Shown: positions 8,057 to 15,481 of the stretch, in pieces | Layout of the letters: every line of letters begins with the position of its first letter | Position numbering within the stretch: position 1 is the first letter of the stretch | From: Syntrophaceae bacterium UBA7544 | Lineage (GTDB): Bacteria; Desulfobacterota; Syntrophia; Syntrophales; Smithellaceae | Length of the DNA stretch: 24,493 bases | NCBI GenBank assembly: GCA_002479215.1 | Contig: DLME01000020.1 | Location: 1 to 24,493, forward strand | Direction: 5' to 3' | Program-made: the position numbers and the translations under genes | The notes under the pieces: model-generated | Database searches by the model: none | Told to the model about the DNA's origin: nothing | The model's input: only the letters and a program-made list of their open reading frames with translations

Positions 8057-8890
8057 GTGATACTATTAGAAAACGTCTATTATAAATATGAACCGGAAGG
8101 AATTGAGGCTTTGCGCGGTGTTTCTCTGCAAATAAGAGACGGCGAACACCTAGCTTTAATCGGCCCGAACGGTTGCGGCAAAACCACGCTTATTCGACAT
8201 TTTAACGCCTTGCTTTTACCTACAAGCGGCAAAGTCACAGTAGGCGGACACGATACAAACGAGCCAAAACATCAAGCGGACATCAGATCACTGGTGGGGA
8301 TGGTTTTTCAAAATCCAGATAATCAAATAGTCGGTATGACAGTGGAAGAAGATGTAGCTTTCGGTCCGGAAAATTTACGCCTGCCGACGGTGGAAATTAA
8401 AAAGAGGGTTGTTGAAGCGTTGGGAAGAGTAGGTATATCAGAGCTTGTCGTCCGCAACATCGAAAACCTATCCGGCGGTGAAAAAAGGTTGGTGGCGATT
8501 GCGGGTGTTTTGGCCATGCAGCCGCGTTACATCGCGCTTGATGAACCGACTGCTTTTCTTGATCCTGCCGCAAGCACTCGAGTCCTGAAGATTATTGACA
8601 AACTTCACAGTGAGGGTGTGGGGATAATTCATATTACACATAACATGGCGGAAGCGGCTCTCACGCAGAGAATTGTAGTCATGAATGAAGGCCGCGTTTA
8701 CCTTGACGGTACTCCGCGGGAAATCTTCGCTAAATTCGGAATGCTGAAGCAAATAGGAATGCAATTGCCTCCGATTACCGAGCTGTTAATTAAACTCAAA
8801 GAATCAGGCCTCCCCGTGCGCACAGATATTGTCGAAATGGAAGATGCTTTGGTACAAATCCGCTCTTTAGCGGGAAAATTTAAGGATTGA
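8057..8890 (+). CDS. bioM: BioM-like ATPase of the biotin ECF transporter (CbiO/EcfA family)
   Basis: A 277-residue ABC ATPase starting at GTG 8057. Walker A GPNGCGKT (36-43), Q-loop FQNPDNQ (84-90), ABC signature LSGGEKR (138-144), Walker B LDEPTAFLD (161-169) with catalytic Glu163, and switch His195 (HITHN) are all present, so it should hydrolyse ATP. The FQNPDNQ motif and C-terminal extension are typical of ECF-type ATPases (CbiO/EcfA). Position between bioY and bioN identifies it as the dedicated BioM rather than a cobalt or shared ECF ATPase, although family names often default to CbiO. It is separated from bioY by 10 bases and nearly abuts bioN. Confidence 0.9.
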   Translation: MILLENVYYKYEPEGIEALRGVSLQIRDGEHLALIGPNGCGKTTLIRHFNALLLPTSGKVTVGGHDTNEPKHQADIRSLVGMVFQNPDNQIVGMTVEEDVAFGPENLRLPTVEIKKRVVEALGRVGISELVVRNIENLSGGEKRLVAIAGVLAMQPRYIALDEPTAFLDPAASTRVLKIIDKLHSEGVGIIHITHNMAEAALTQRIVVMNEGRVYLDGTPREIFAKFGMLKQIGMQLPPITELLIKLKESGLPVRTDIVEMEDALVQIRSLAGKFKD

Positions 8891-8892
8891 TC

Positions 8893-9687
8893 ATGTATCA
8901 TACCGGCTCTTTTATAAAAGGCCAATCGCTCATCTATAATCTTGATCCTCGCATAAAACTTGCTGCCACTATTTGCTTAAGCGTTTTTATCCTTTGGGTG
9001 AAACCGCTTACAGCATTTGTTATCGGTATTGCCTTATTTTGCGCGGCGCTGGCCAACGGCATACATTTACGGACAATCGGGCAAGCCCTAAAGCCGCTTT
9101 TATTTTTTATAGTCTTGATTTTTTTGGCTCATGCCTTATTTAATGAAGGTGAGGCTCTTGTCCGTATCCCTCGTCTCGGGCTCTCTCTTTCCTATACAGG
9201 ATTACAACAGGGTTTTTTCGTGGTCTGGCGTTTTCTGTGCCTGATTGTGGCCGCGATTTTACTGACGTTGACCACAACACCCTCCCAGATGATTGCAGCA
9301 ATTAAACATTTTTTACGGCCGTTGAAAATTCTGCATGTGCCGGTTGATGATATCGCCGTGATGATTATGCTGGCTTTAAGGCTCATGCCCATTTTGTTTA
9401 CTGAAAAGGAAAGGATTGAAACTGCCCAAAAGGCCAGAGGATATAATTTGCGCCAGTCGGGTTTTATTATGCGGATTAAAGCTTTTCTATCTTTAGTCAT
9501 GATTGTTTTGTCGGGCGTTTTCCGCAGGGCTGATGAACTGGCTCTGGCGATGGAAGGAAGGAACTATCGGCGCCAAGAGCGCACTTCTTTGGTGGAATTA
9601 AGGCTGACTTCCCCCGACTATTTTGCCCTTACTTTTCTTGGTATTTTTAGTGTCATTTTTATAGCTTTAAATTATTATTTCAGCTAA
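8893..9687 (+). CDS. bioN: BioN-like transmembrane T component of the ECF transporter (CbiQ/EcfT family)
   Basis: A 264-residue membrane protein from ATG 8893, which follows AAGGAT by 5 bases and lies 2 bases after the bioM stop. TTG 8887 is possible but would overlap bioM and lacks the spacing. Four to six hydrophobic segments are visible. The coupling motifs of T components appear as KARGYNLR near residue 180 and AMEGRNYR near 218, the second a variant of the usual Ala-Arg-Gly. These helices sit on the BioM ATPase and transmit movement to BioY. The order Y-M-N in one compact unit supports a self-contained biotin importer. General annotation might call it CbiQ. Confidence 0.9.
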   Translation: MYHTGSFIKGQSLIYNLDPRIKLAATICLSVFILWVKPLTAFVIGIALFCAALANGIHLRTIGQALKPLLFFIVLIFLAHALFNEGEALVRIPRLGLSLSYTGLQQGFFVVWRFLCLIVAAILLTLTTTPSQMIAAIKHFLRPLKILHVPVDDIAVMIMLALRLMPILFTEKERIETAQKARGYNLRQSGFIMRIKAFLSLVMIVLSGVFRRADELALAMEGRNYRRQERTSLVELRLTSPDYFALTFLGIFSVIFIALNYYFS

Positions 9688-9697
9688 GTTGCTCTTC

Positions 9698-10582
9698 ATG
9701 GATACAAAATGGCTTCTGGTAGATACACCCGAAAAATTACTGCGCACCGTTGATGATTTTGAACAGGCTTCGGTATTAAGCATCGATACGGAATACGATT
9801 CTTTCCGCTATTTTAAAGAAAAACTCTGCCTCATCCAAATTCACGCCAATGACACGACCTATGTTTTTGACCCTTTGAATAATTTGGATTTGTCTTTTTT
9901 AGGTAAATATTTTGATAACAGGCAAATCGTGAAAGTTATTCATGCCGCGGATAATGACATCCGTCTTCTCAAAAGGGATTATAAATTTTATTTCAAAAAT
10001 ATTTTTGATACGCATCGGGCGGCGCTACTCTTGGGCTTTAAGCAGCTTTCGCTGGAAAAAATGATTACGCAATTTGTGGGCGTGGAGCTGAAAAAAAGCA
10101 AAAAAATGCAGCGTTCGCGTTGGGATAACCGGCCATTGACTGAGGAACAACTGGAATACGCCGTTCAGGATGTTACATACCTTCTGGCGCTTTATGAAAA
10201 ACAAGCGGCGGAGTTGGGTATAAAAGGGTTGAAAGATGTTGCCGGAGAGGCTTTTGCCAAAATTGCCGCCGCCAACTGGCGGGAAAAAAGAGTCGACCGG
10301 CATGGACACACAAAAATCAAAGGCTACTATTGCCTAAATCAAGAGCAGAAAGAATTGTTCAAAAGGCTTTACTTCTGGCGCTTCCAGCGGGCCAAAGAAC
10401 AAAACCGTGCTATATTCATGTTTTTGCCGGATAAAAACTTGTTGGAGCTTGCACAAGATCATAATAATCTCCAAGAATATTTATCGCAGGAAAAAATCAA
10501 ATTATGCGGTGCGGAAATAGAGCAAATTATCAAAGAACACCGAAAAAAGAGTTTGCCGCTACAAACCCACAAGAGTTTTTGA
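9698..10582 (+). CDS. rnd: Ribonuclease D (3'-5' exoribonuclease with HRDC domain)
   Basis: A 294-residue protein. DEDDy exonuclease motifs are intact: Exo I SIDTEYDS with Asp30 and Glu32, Exo II IHAADNDIRLLKRD near 86-99, and Exo III YAVQDVTYLLALYE near 148-161. A C-terminal HRDC-like helical region follows (LNQEQKELFKRLYFWR... to DHNNLQEYL). RNase D trims tRNA and other stable RNA 3' ends in the cytoplasm. At about 290 residues it is shorter than the E. coli enzyme (375) and has a single HRDC, as in many other bacteria. ATG 9698 is preferred to TTG 9689; neither has a strong ribosome-binding site, and the gene lies 10 bases after bioN, so it may be read through from that operon. Confidence 0.9.
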   Translation: MDTKWLLVDTPEKLLRTVDDFEQASVLSIDTEYDSFRYFKEKLCLIQIHANDTTYVFDPLNNLDLSFLGKYFDNRQIVKVIHAADNDIRLLKRDYKFYFKNIFDTHRAALLLGFKQLSLEKMITQFVGVELKKSKKMQRSRWDNRPLTEEQLEYAVQDVTYLLALYEKQAAELGIKGLKDVAGEAFAKIAAANWREKRVDRHGHTKIKGYYCLNQEQKELFKRLYFWRFQRAKEQNRAIFMFLPDKNLLELAQDHNNLQEYLSQEKIKLCGAEIEQIIKEHRKKSLPLQTHKSF

Positions 10583-10802
10583 AAATGCTTGAAACAGAAC
10601 AGGGAAGATTTACAGTGGCTCACAGATGCTATTTCCCTCAAATGTGAAGTCAGAACTTGATTTTGTAAAAAATGTCAAATTAAGCCGCGAAAATTTTATT
10701 TGCATCCTAATTAATCTCATTTTATAATCATCACTACAAAAAAGAAGTTCTTATTGTTATTACCAATCATTGTGGTAATGCCGACGGTAGGAAGGCAGAG
10801 TA

Positions 10803-11198
10803 ATGTTAGAACAACACAATTTGATTAATTTTTTTTCTAAAGAATGGGAGGAAAGATGCAGGACGGCTACTCAAAAGTATAGCCGGTTGGATGAAAAGAA
10901 AATCACCGAAGCCGAAAAGTGGCGGCAGGTAAAACAGCTTTTGAAGGAAATGATTTTTAAAGAAAGAAGAAGAACAACCCGGCCTTCAAAAGACAATTGC
11001 GATCTGGTTGTAGAAAGCGGGACACTGTCCGAACGACAGAAAGAAATGGATTTTCATTCCCAAGAATGGACGGACAGATGTACAACGATTGCTGAAAAAT
11101 GTGAGCAGTTGGATAATATGAAAATCTCTAAAGACGAAAAATTGCGGAGAACAAAACAGCTTTTGAAGGAGCTGGCTTTTACGGATACGAAGCGCTAA
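10803..11198 (+). CDS. Uncharacterised protein of two tandem ~48-residue repeats
   Basis: 131 residues, start ATG 10803 behind AGGAAGG. Not recognised as a known family. Residues 10-57 and 84-131 are copies of the same unit with pattern FxSxEWxxRC...LDxxKI...EKxRxxKQLLKE (about 23 of 48 identical), offset by exactly 74 codons. Each is strongly charged and predicted helical, with one Cys after the EWxxR motif. At DNA level AAAACAGCTTTTGAAGGA recurs exactly at 10931 and 11153. There is no signal peptide or membrane segment. The 220-base spacer after rnd and the following minus-strand tRNA make it a likely stand-alone gene. A cytoplasmic helical-bundle protein is all that can be said. Confidence 0.65.
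   Translation: MLEQHNLINFFSKEWEERCRTATQKYSRLDEKKITEAEKWRQVKQLLKEMIFKERRRTTRPSKDNCDLVVESGTLSERQKEMDFHSQEWTDRCTTIAEKCEQLDNMKISKDEKLRRTKQLLKELAFTDTKR
10931..11170 (+). repeat. Direct repeats inside the 131-aa gene
   Basis: The 18-base string AAAACAGCTTTTGAAGGA occurs at 10931-10948 and again at 11153-11170, 222 bases (74 codons) apart. The surrounding sequence is diverged but alignable over the whole protein repeat, showing intragenic duplication rather than chance. Confidence 0.75.
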
Positions 11199-11302
11199 GT
11201 TAAACTGGAGAAAGATAGTTAATTTGCTTAACTTCTAACAATCATGGGAATTTTTTCGTGATTAATATGAATTGATCGGTGGCTGGAAAAGGCCTCTAAT
11301 AA

Positions 11303-11388
11303 TGGTGCCGAAGCCGGGATTTGAACCCGGACGGGTGTAACCCACTACCCCCTCAAGATAGCGTGTCTACCAATTCCACCACTTCGGC
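11303..11388 (-). tRNA. tRNA-Leu (anticodon GAG)
   Basis: An 86-nt class II tRNA including an encoded CCA. The acceptor GCCGAAG pairs with CTTCGGC. The D-arm contains AATTGGTAGA, the anticodon stem CTATC/GGTAG encloses TTGAGGG giving anticodon GAG, a long variable arm GGGT-TAC-ACCC is present, and the T-arm is CCGGG-TTCAAAT-CCCGG. It reads leucine CUC/CUU codons. It lies 30 bases downstream of secG on the same strand, so the two may be co-transcribed. Confidence 0.97.
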
Positions 11389-11418
11389 ATCAAAAATAAT
11401 TTAAACATTTTACTTAAC

Positions 11419-11763
11419 TTACTTCTTTTCCGGAGTTGCGGGAGGTAGTATCGGTTGTTTTGCCGCATCTGGGCTCGCTGCCGGAGGCGCCTGCTGGCTG
11501 ATAGGAATTTTAGAGCGCTCCACCAACGAAGAGCCTCTGTGGCTTGCCGTATAGGTAAGTATCAGCGATGTAAGCATGAAAATTATAGCTACCGTTGCGG
11601 TCAACTTTCCCAAAAAAGTACCGGCTCCTGAGGAGCCAAAAACTGTTTGGCTGGAACCACCGAACGCGGCGCCCATATTGGCTCCCTTGCCTGCCTGCAA
11701 CAGCACAACCAAAATCAAAACAAAGCAAGCTAAAACATGTAAAATCGTCACTAATGTATGCAT
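11419..11763 (-). CDS. secG: Preprotein translocase subunit SecG
   Basis: 114 residues. Two membrane helices (about residues 3-22 and 52-70) are joined by the SecG loop signature LLQAGKGANMGAAFGG (21-36) and SSGAGTFLGK (44-53). The C-terminus is an extended Pro/Ala-rich tail. SecG binds SecYE in the inner membrane and aids SecA-driven export. ATG 11763 follows AAGAAGAG. A promoter and a leader hairpin upstream are listed separately. tpiA, a frequent secG neighbour, is not present; nth lies upstream. Confidence 0.95.
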   Translation of the reverse strand: MHTLVTILHVLACFVLILVVLLQAGKGANMGAAFGGSSQTVFGSSGAGTFLGKLTATVAIIFMLTSLILTYTASHRGSSLVERSKIPISQQAPPAASPDAAKQPILPPATPEKK

Positions 11764-11795
11764 AAGATTCTCTTCTTTAAAAAATTATAATCTAA

Positions 11796-11811
11796 ATCAG
11801 CTTTTGCTGAT
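11796..11811. other. Hairpin in the secG leader
   Basis: Perfect 6-bp inverted repeat ATCAGC-TTTT-GCTGAT. Read on the minus strand it lies in the 5' leader of secG, about 33 nt before the start codon. It is not followed directly by a T-run, so it is not a clear terminator. Function unknown. Confidence 0.35.
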
Positions 11812-11880
11812 CCCTCTTGCACTTTATTTACTTCTTTCCGGGGTATTAATTTTCTAAGTTTTCCGCTTAAAAACGTGCGG

Positions 11881-11909
11881 ACAATATCAAAACGCTGTAA
11901 ACTCGTCAA
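11881..11909 (-). promoter_or_regulatory. Predicted sigma70-type promoter of secG
   Basis: On the minus strand TTGACG (11909-11904) is spaced 17 bases from TATTGT (11886-11881). It lies between nth and secG and would give a leader of about 110 nt containing the ATCAGC hairpin. Prediction from consensus and spacing only. Confidence 0.45.
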
Positions 11910-11938
11910 CTTTTTTTATTTGTGCCAACCGGGCATAA

Positions 11939-12595
11939 TTAGCGGCTGAGAGTGACTCCAACACGGTCGCAGTATTTATTTACCGGGCATAGGCTGCAAA
12001 GCGGAGAAACAGGCTTGCAGGTTTGCCGTCCAAAAGCAACCATGATGGTGTTATAAATAATCCAATGGCGGCGCGGCAGTTTGTCCCGTAGAGCAAATTC
12101 AGTTTCGTCGGGTGTTTTTGTTTTAACGTAGCCCAGCCGGTTGGAAATTCTATGCACGTGTGTATCGACACAAATGCCATCTTTGCCGTAAGCAAGCGTT
12201 ACAACGAGATTGGCGGTTTTGCGGCCAATGCCCTTGATGCTTAACAAATCATCAATATCATCCGGAACTTTTGAGGCAAAGCGTTTGATCAATTCCCGGC
12301 AAACATGATGAATTGTTCGCGCTTTGACGCGGTAAAAACCAACAGGATAAATCGTCTGGGCTATTTTATCTAAAGAAACTTTCAGCATTTCTTCCGGTGT
12401 GGAAGCAAGAGCAAAGAGTCTTTCGGTAGCAACTGCGGTAACTTCGTCTTTCGTCCGCAGGCTTAAGAGCGTGGAAGTTAAAATGACAAAAGGGTTGCGC
12501 TGATCCTCCGCCAGATGAGAAACAATCGGCAGTGTTCCCACTTCCAGTTCTTTTTTTAAAATTTTGATGACGGCGTTGATTTTATTTTCTTCCAT
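11939..12595 (-). CDS. nth: Endonuclease III (DNA glycosylase/AP lyase)
   Basis: 218 residues, close to the usual size. The helix-hairpin-helix LLSIKGIGRKTAN (118-129) carries catalytic Lys126, and VDTHVHR (143-149) carries catalytic Asp144. A 4Fe-4S cluster site C-X6-C-X2-C-X5-C is formed by Cys193, 200, 203 and 209. The enzyme removes oxidised pyrimidines from DNA and cleaves the abasic site. The N-terminal motif reads LLSLRTKD rather than the LLSAQTTD of E. coli, so the usual Gln that fills the flipped-base gap is Arg here. It starts 31 bases after the stop of the gene at 12627-13391, probably in one operon with it. Confidence 0.95.
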   Translation of the reverse strand: MEENKINAVIKILKKELEVGTLPIVSHLAEDQRNPFVILTSTLLSLRTKDEVTAVATERLFALASTPEEMLKVSLDKIAQTIYPVGFYRVKARTIHHVCRELIKRFASKVPDDIDDLLSIKGIGRKTANLVVTLAYGKDGICVDTHVHRISNRLGYVKTKTPDETEFALRDKLPRRHWIIYNTIMVAFGRQTCKPVSPLCSLCPVNKYCDRVGVTLSR

Positions 12596-12626
12596 AAGTT
12601 TTTCTCGATTTTACTACTTGGAACCT

Positions 12627-13391
12627 TTAAAGGCTGAATGCCGGTTCATTGGCAACAGATTGGAGAAGGGTGACGGCGGCATTTTCTTCGCCAAATTTGC
12701 CGCTTATGGCCAACCATACACTTCCCTCTGCCCCGCAAACTCCGCCTGCCGCAACCAGTTGGGCCTTGGCACCGGTGAGTAACGCGATCGCGTCAAGCTC
12801 AGTGAAAATCTCACCTGGTACGGGGAGAAGCCTTGCGCCTTGAACTCCCGGTTGATTCATCTTTGCTGCCAGTTCATCCAGATTTTCGGTCACGCGTTTT
12901 TCCAATCCGACCGGCAGTATCAGACGTACTCGCCTACCGGCCACTGCCTGCAAAGAAACGCCGATTGTTCCCGCTTTCGGATGACCGATCAGAATTGCGC
13001 CCCGCTTTTGTACTAAATCAACGGCATTGACTCCCTTTAAAATAACGTCCCCTTCTTTCAGATCATTGACGACATCAAATATTGTTTTGCCTTTCTGCCA
13101 AACACCATCCTTGATTACCACGTCCCCCGGAAAAGCACTTTCATCAGGAAGCTGCTTGGATTTGGCAGGGCGATTCGGTGGAAGGGTGATTCCACGAAAA
13201 AAAAGCTCCCGCCGTAAGTCTTTTGCCCCCCCAAGCGCTGAAAGTATTTCTTCGGCAACGTACCCGTTTGTCGTTCCGGCGATGATTACAACGGTACTCT
13301 TCTTGAGCGCTTCTTTGACGGCAGGATGTTTGGCGATTGCTTTACCTATGAGCCTTTTACCGGCCGATGGAGTAATGACAAATTGCTTCAT
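12627..13391 (-). CDS. Conserved-looking protein of unknown function (254 aa)
   Basis: Start ATG 13391 behind a strong AAAGGAG. Not recognised with certainty. The protein is soluble-looking with no signal peptide, membrane helix or Cys cluster. It has many Gly/Val strands typical of an alpha/beta fold: [17 protein letters not shown] (34-50), [30 protein letters not shown] near 115-145, a segment [16 protein letters not shown] near 153, and [20 protein letters not shown] near 193-212. The repeated Gly-rich turns ([24 protein letters not shown]) suggest a nucleotide- or phosphate-binding enzyme, which is only a guess. It is the first gene of a probable operon with nth. Confidence 0.75.
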   Translation of the reverse strand: MKQFVITPSAGKRLIGKAIAKHPAVKEALKKSTVVIIAGTTNGYVAEEILSALGGAKDLRRELFFRGITLPPNRPAKSKQLPDESAFPGDVVIKDGVWQKGKTIFDVVNDLKEGDVILKGVNAVDLVQKRGAILIGHPKAGTIGVSLQAVAGRRVRLILPVGLEKRVTENLDELAAKMNQPGVQGARLLPVPGEIFTELDAIALLTGAKAQLVAAGGVCGAEGSVWLAISGKFGEENAAVTLLQSVANEPAFSL

Positions 13392-13483
13392 ATTTTCTCC
13401 TTTTCATATTCTGTTTAATGTTGCGGCTAAGTTATATTTAAGCTTTTGCTGAATCCTGTTTTTTTGCAATTCGGCTTAATTTC

Positions 13484-13501
13484 GTAAGGCATAAACCTTA
13501 C
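13484..13501. repeat. Short inverted repeat GTAAGG-N6-CCTTAC
   Basis: Six-base perfect arms around CATAAA, in the spacer between the DUF2284-like gene (ends 13544) and the gene starting at 13391. On the minus strand it lies about 40 bases after the DUF2284-like stop, but no T-run follows, so a rho-independent terminator is not supported. Confidence 0.3.
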
Positions 13502-13543
13502 CCGAAAGGATAGATGAACAAATTGTTTAGTTTCTGTCTCCAC

Positions 13544-14050
13544 TCAATCAAGCAGAACAAAGCCATATCGGTTTTGTATATCATGCTTACTTTGAAGGAC
13601 TTTACAGGGCAGTCCTAAATTACGCGCTTTTTTATATACATCAATGCCGAAACTCTGATCGCAGGGTCTTACCTTCTCCGGGGTTGGGCAGGGATTACCC
13701 TGTTGTACGGCACAAATCTTACAAAGATTACAGGTTCGAATTGCGAAAGCAAAATAGTAGCCGTCAAGAAATGCAGTTTTTTTAATTTCCAGAACAGCAA
13801 TGCTCAATTCTCCGGCATCAGCGGAGTGAACCAAGAGAATATGGTTATAACTTTTGACCATTTTTACTCTTTCCTGATAACTGGTCTCTCTCGCTGCGCA
13901 TTTGATGTTATCCGGAGAGAAATATTCACACCCCCATCGGCACTTCAATATAGCACGAATATCAAAACAAATATCCTGAGGAGATATAATTTTGGCGTTA
14001 ATCGCTTTGAGCGATTTTGCCAACTCTGCATATTTTTCGAATTTCGCCAT
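13544..14050 (-). CDS. Cys-rich putative metal-binding protein (DUF2284-like)
   Basis: 168 residues with ten cysteines at 28, 37, 41, 51, 107, 110, 113, 121, 130 and 149. The spacing CRWGC (37-41), CNLCKIC (107-113), CPTPEKVRPC (121-130) followed by FGIDVYKKA matches my recollection of DUF2284 (COG5423), predicted metal-binding proteins common in anaerobes. The cysteines could hold one or two iron-sulfur clusters or zinc; the sequence does not decide. It starts 17 bases after the nitroreductase stop, so the two are probably co-transcribed and may share a redox function. No secretion signal is seen. The biological role is unknown. Confidence 0.75.
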   Translation of the reverse strand: MAKFEKYAELAKSLKAINAKIISPQDICFDIRAILKCRWGCEYFSPDNIKCAARETSYQERVKMVKSYNHILLVHSADAGELSIAVLEIKKTAFLDGYYFAFAIRTCNLCKICAVQQGNPCPTPEKVRPCDQSFGIDVYKKARNLGLPCKVLQSKHDIQNRYGFVLLD

Positions 14051-14067
14051 TTTATTTTTTCCTTGTG

Positions 14068-14625
14068 TTAAAATATTGCTTTGGCAAATTGATCAAGATA
14101 CACTATTTCGGAGACAGATTTGCGCGGAGGGCCTTCTCTTAAAGGCAATACAGGCCGTCCGATAGGAATAACGGCCACAACCTCATGACCATCAGGAACG
14201 GCAAGTATTTTTTTGCAAGCTTCATGGTTCATTAAACCGATTACAACAGTACCTAAACCCAATTCATATGCCTTCAAACAAAGTGTCTGGACAGCCAGAC
14301 CCAGATCAAACATGTACCAGTTTTTAATCGCCGTAGCATCTTTTCCATCATAAGAACCGGAGACACCGGTCTTGGCGCAGGCCACAATCAGGGCGGATGC
14401 GGCTAGCGAACATTTAGTTGCCGGGTTTTTTTCGACATAAGTGCCCGTTACCTTTTCTATCAGCGCCTTGACGCGCACAACGATAAATTCCCACACTTGG
14501 GTATTTGCCCAGGATGGTGACCAGCGTACTGCTTCGAAAATTTGTCGAAGCTCATCATCAGTTACGAGATCCTCGGTAAACTTTCTTACGCTCCTGCGTT
14601 TTAAAATAGCTTCTTGCAATTCCAT
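14068..14625 (-). CDS. Nitroreductase-family flavoprotein
   Basis: 185 residues. The N-terminal ILKRRSVRKFTEDLVTDDEL (8-27) is the FMN phosphate-binding signature of the family, followed by SPSWANTQVWEFIVV (36-50) and a C-terminal IPIGRP (148-153 region) and PPRKSVSEIVY. Members are FMN enzymes that use NAD(P)H to reduce nitro compounds, quinones, enones or other substrates, and some are not nitroreductases in vivo. The start ATG 14625 has a strong GGAGG. It follows the acyltransferase by 73 bases with no clear terminator, so it may be the distal part of the lipid/polyene operon, or start a separate two-gene unit with the DUF2284-like protein. Confidence 0.9.
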   Translation of the reverse strand: MELQEAILKRRSVRKFTEDLVTDDELRQIFEAVRWSPSWANTQVWEFIVVRVKALIEKVTGTYVEKNPATKCSLAASALIVACAKTGVSGSYDGKDATAIKNWYMFDLGLAVQTLCLKAYELGLGTVVIGLMNHEACKKILAVPDGHEVVAVIPIGRPVLPLREGPPRKSVSEIVYLDQFAKAIF

Positions 14626-14698
14626 AGTTTAACCTCCATACCTGTTTTATATCTGTTTCTAATTTTTTCTGTAACCCGGGGATGATGTTTTGTTTTAT

Positions 14699-15475
14699 TT
14701 AGCTTTTATCTTTTTGTAATCTCTCTTCAAATAGTTTTCTGGCTTGATCAGCAACGGCGGAAATGGAAAAGGTGTTACCGTTATAATCCGGATCCAAAGA
14801 ACCGATTAGTTCCAGCCGAATTTTATTGAAACCGCGAGTGTTAAATAAAAAATAACCCGGCCGGAATAGCTTATTGGTATCCTTAATAAAAATTAGTTTT
14901 AGCGGAGCATTGCAGTAACGGGCAATTCCAAAGACGCCTTTGTTGAAGGGCGCAAGCTTTCCGTTCCTGCTTCTGGTGCCTTCCGGGAAGACAAATAAAT
15001 TACCGCCTGCCGCCAGATGTTTCTTGATTTCTTCCAGATTTTTGATCATCGCCGGACCCGACATCTCACTGGGCATGGAGGGAACATAACCGGAAGTTTT
15101 TAGAAGCCAGCCAAAAAAAGGGACCTTAAAAAAAGTGCTTTTTACTATTGTCATTTGCCTTGGGAAAAGCGAAATGAGCAAAATGGGATCAAGATAAGAT
15201 AAGTGATTGCAGACAATAACGGATGAATGTATATATCGAATTTCCTTCTGGATGTCAAATTTTGTGCTGGGGATCAGGAAACGCGTCAGAGCAAAAAAGT
15301 TCTTCATATGAATGTGGTTTAAATTTTGAAAAGCCGCTACGCGGTTTGACGAAAATAAATATGCTGGTATGTAAAACAAAAAGAAAAAAACAACCGAACC
15401 GAAAATGAAATACGCCCACAAAAGTAAAGTAATAAACAAAATGAATGCATTTTGGAGAATTCTCATTGGGGGCAT
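14699..15475 (-). CDS. PlsC-type lysophospholipid/1-acylglycerol-3-phosphate acyltransferase
   Basis: 258 residues. An N-terminal membrane anchor (about 8-40) precedes the acyltransferase motifs NHLSYLD (90-96, the NHX4D catalytic box) and FPEGTRSR (163-170), with a substrate-binding VPSMP near 131. The family moves acyl groups from ACP or CoA to glycerophosphates or similar acceptors at the inner membrane. It begins 6 bases after the ketosynthase stop, so it belongs to the ACP-KS operon. In aryl-polyene loci acyltransferases of this type are thought to attach the polyketide chain to a membrane lipid; here the likely donor is the chain built on the neighbouring ACP. A housekeeping PlsC role is possible but less likely in this setting. 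Confidence 0.88.
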   Translation of the reverse strand: MPPMRILQNAFILFITLLLWAYFIFGSVVFFFLFYIPAYLFSSNRVAAFQNLNHIHMKNFFALTRFLIPSTKFDIQKEIRYIHSSVIVCNHLSYLDPILLISLFPRQMTIVKSTFFKVPFFGWLLKTSGYVPSMPSEMSGPAMIKNLEEIKKHLAAGGNLFVFPEGTRSRNGKLAPFNKGVFGIARYCNAPLKLIFIKDTNKLFRPGYFLFNTRGFNKIRLELIGSLDPDYNGNTFSISAVADQARKLFEERLQKDKS

Positions 15476-15481
15476 GTTATC

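Noticed and set aside
8057-9687. Naming the transporter as a cobalt (CbiOQ) system because of the cobalamin riboswitch
   Set aside because: The S component at 7510-8046 has clear BioY signatures and no CbiM/CbiN is present; the ATPase and T component names are generic to ECF transporters.
13484-13501. Rho-independent terminator after the DUF2284-like gene
   Set aside because: The stem has only six base pairs and no T-run follows on either strand.
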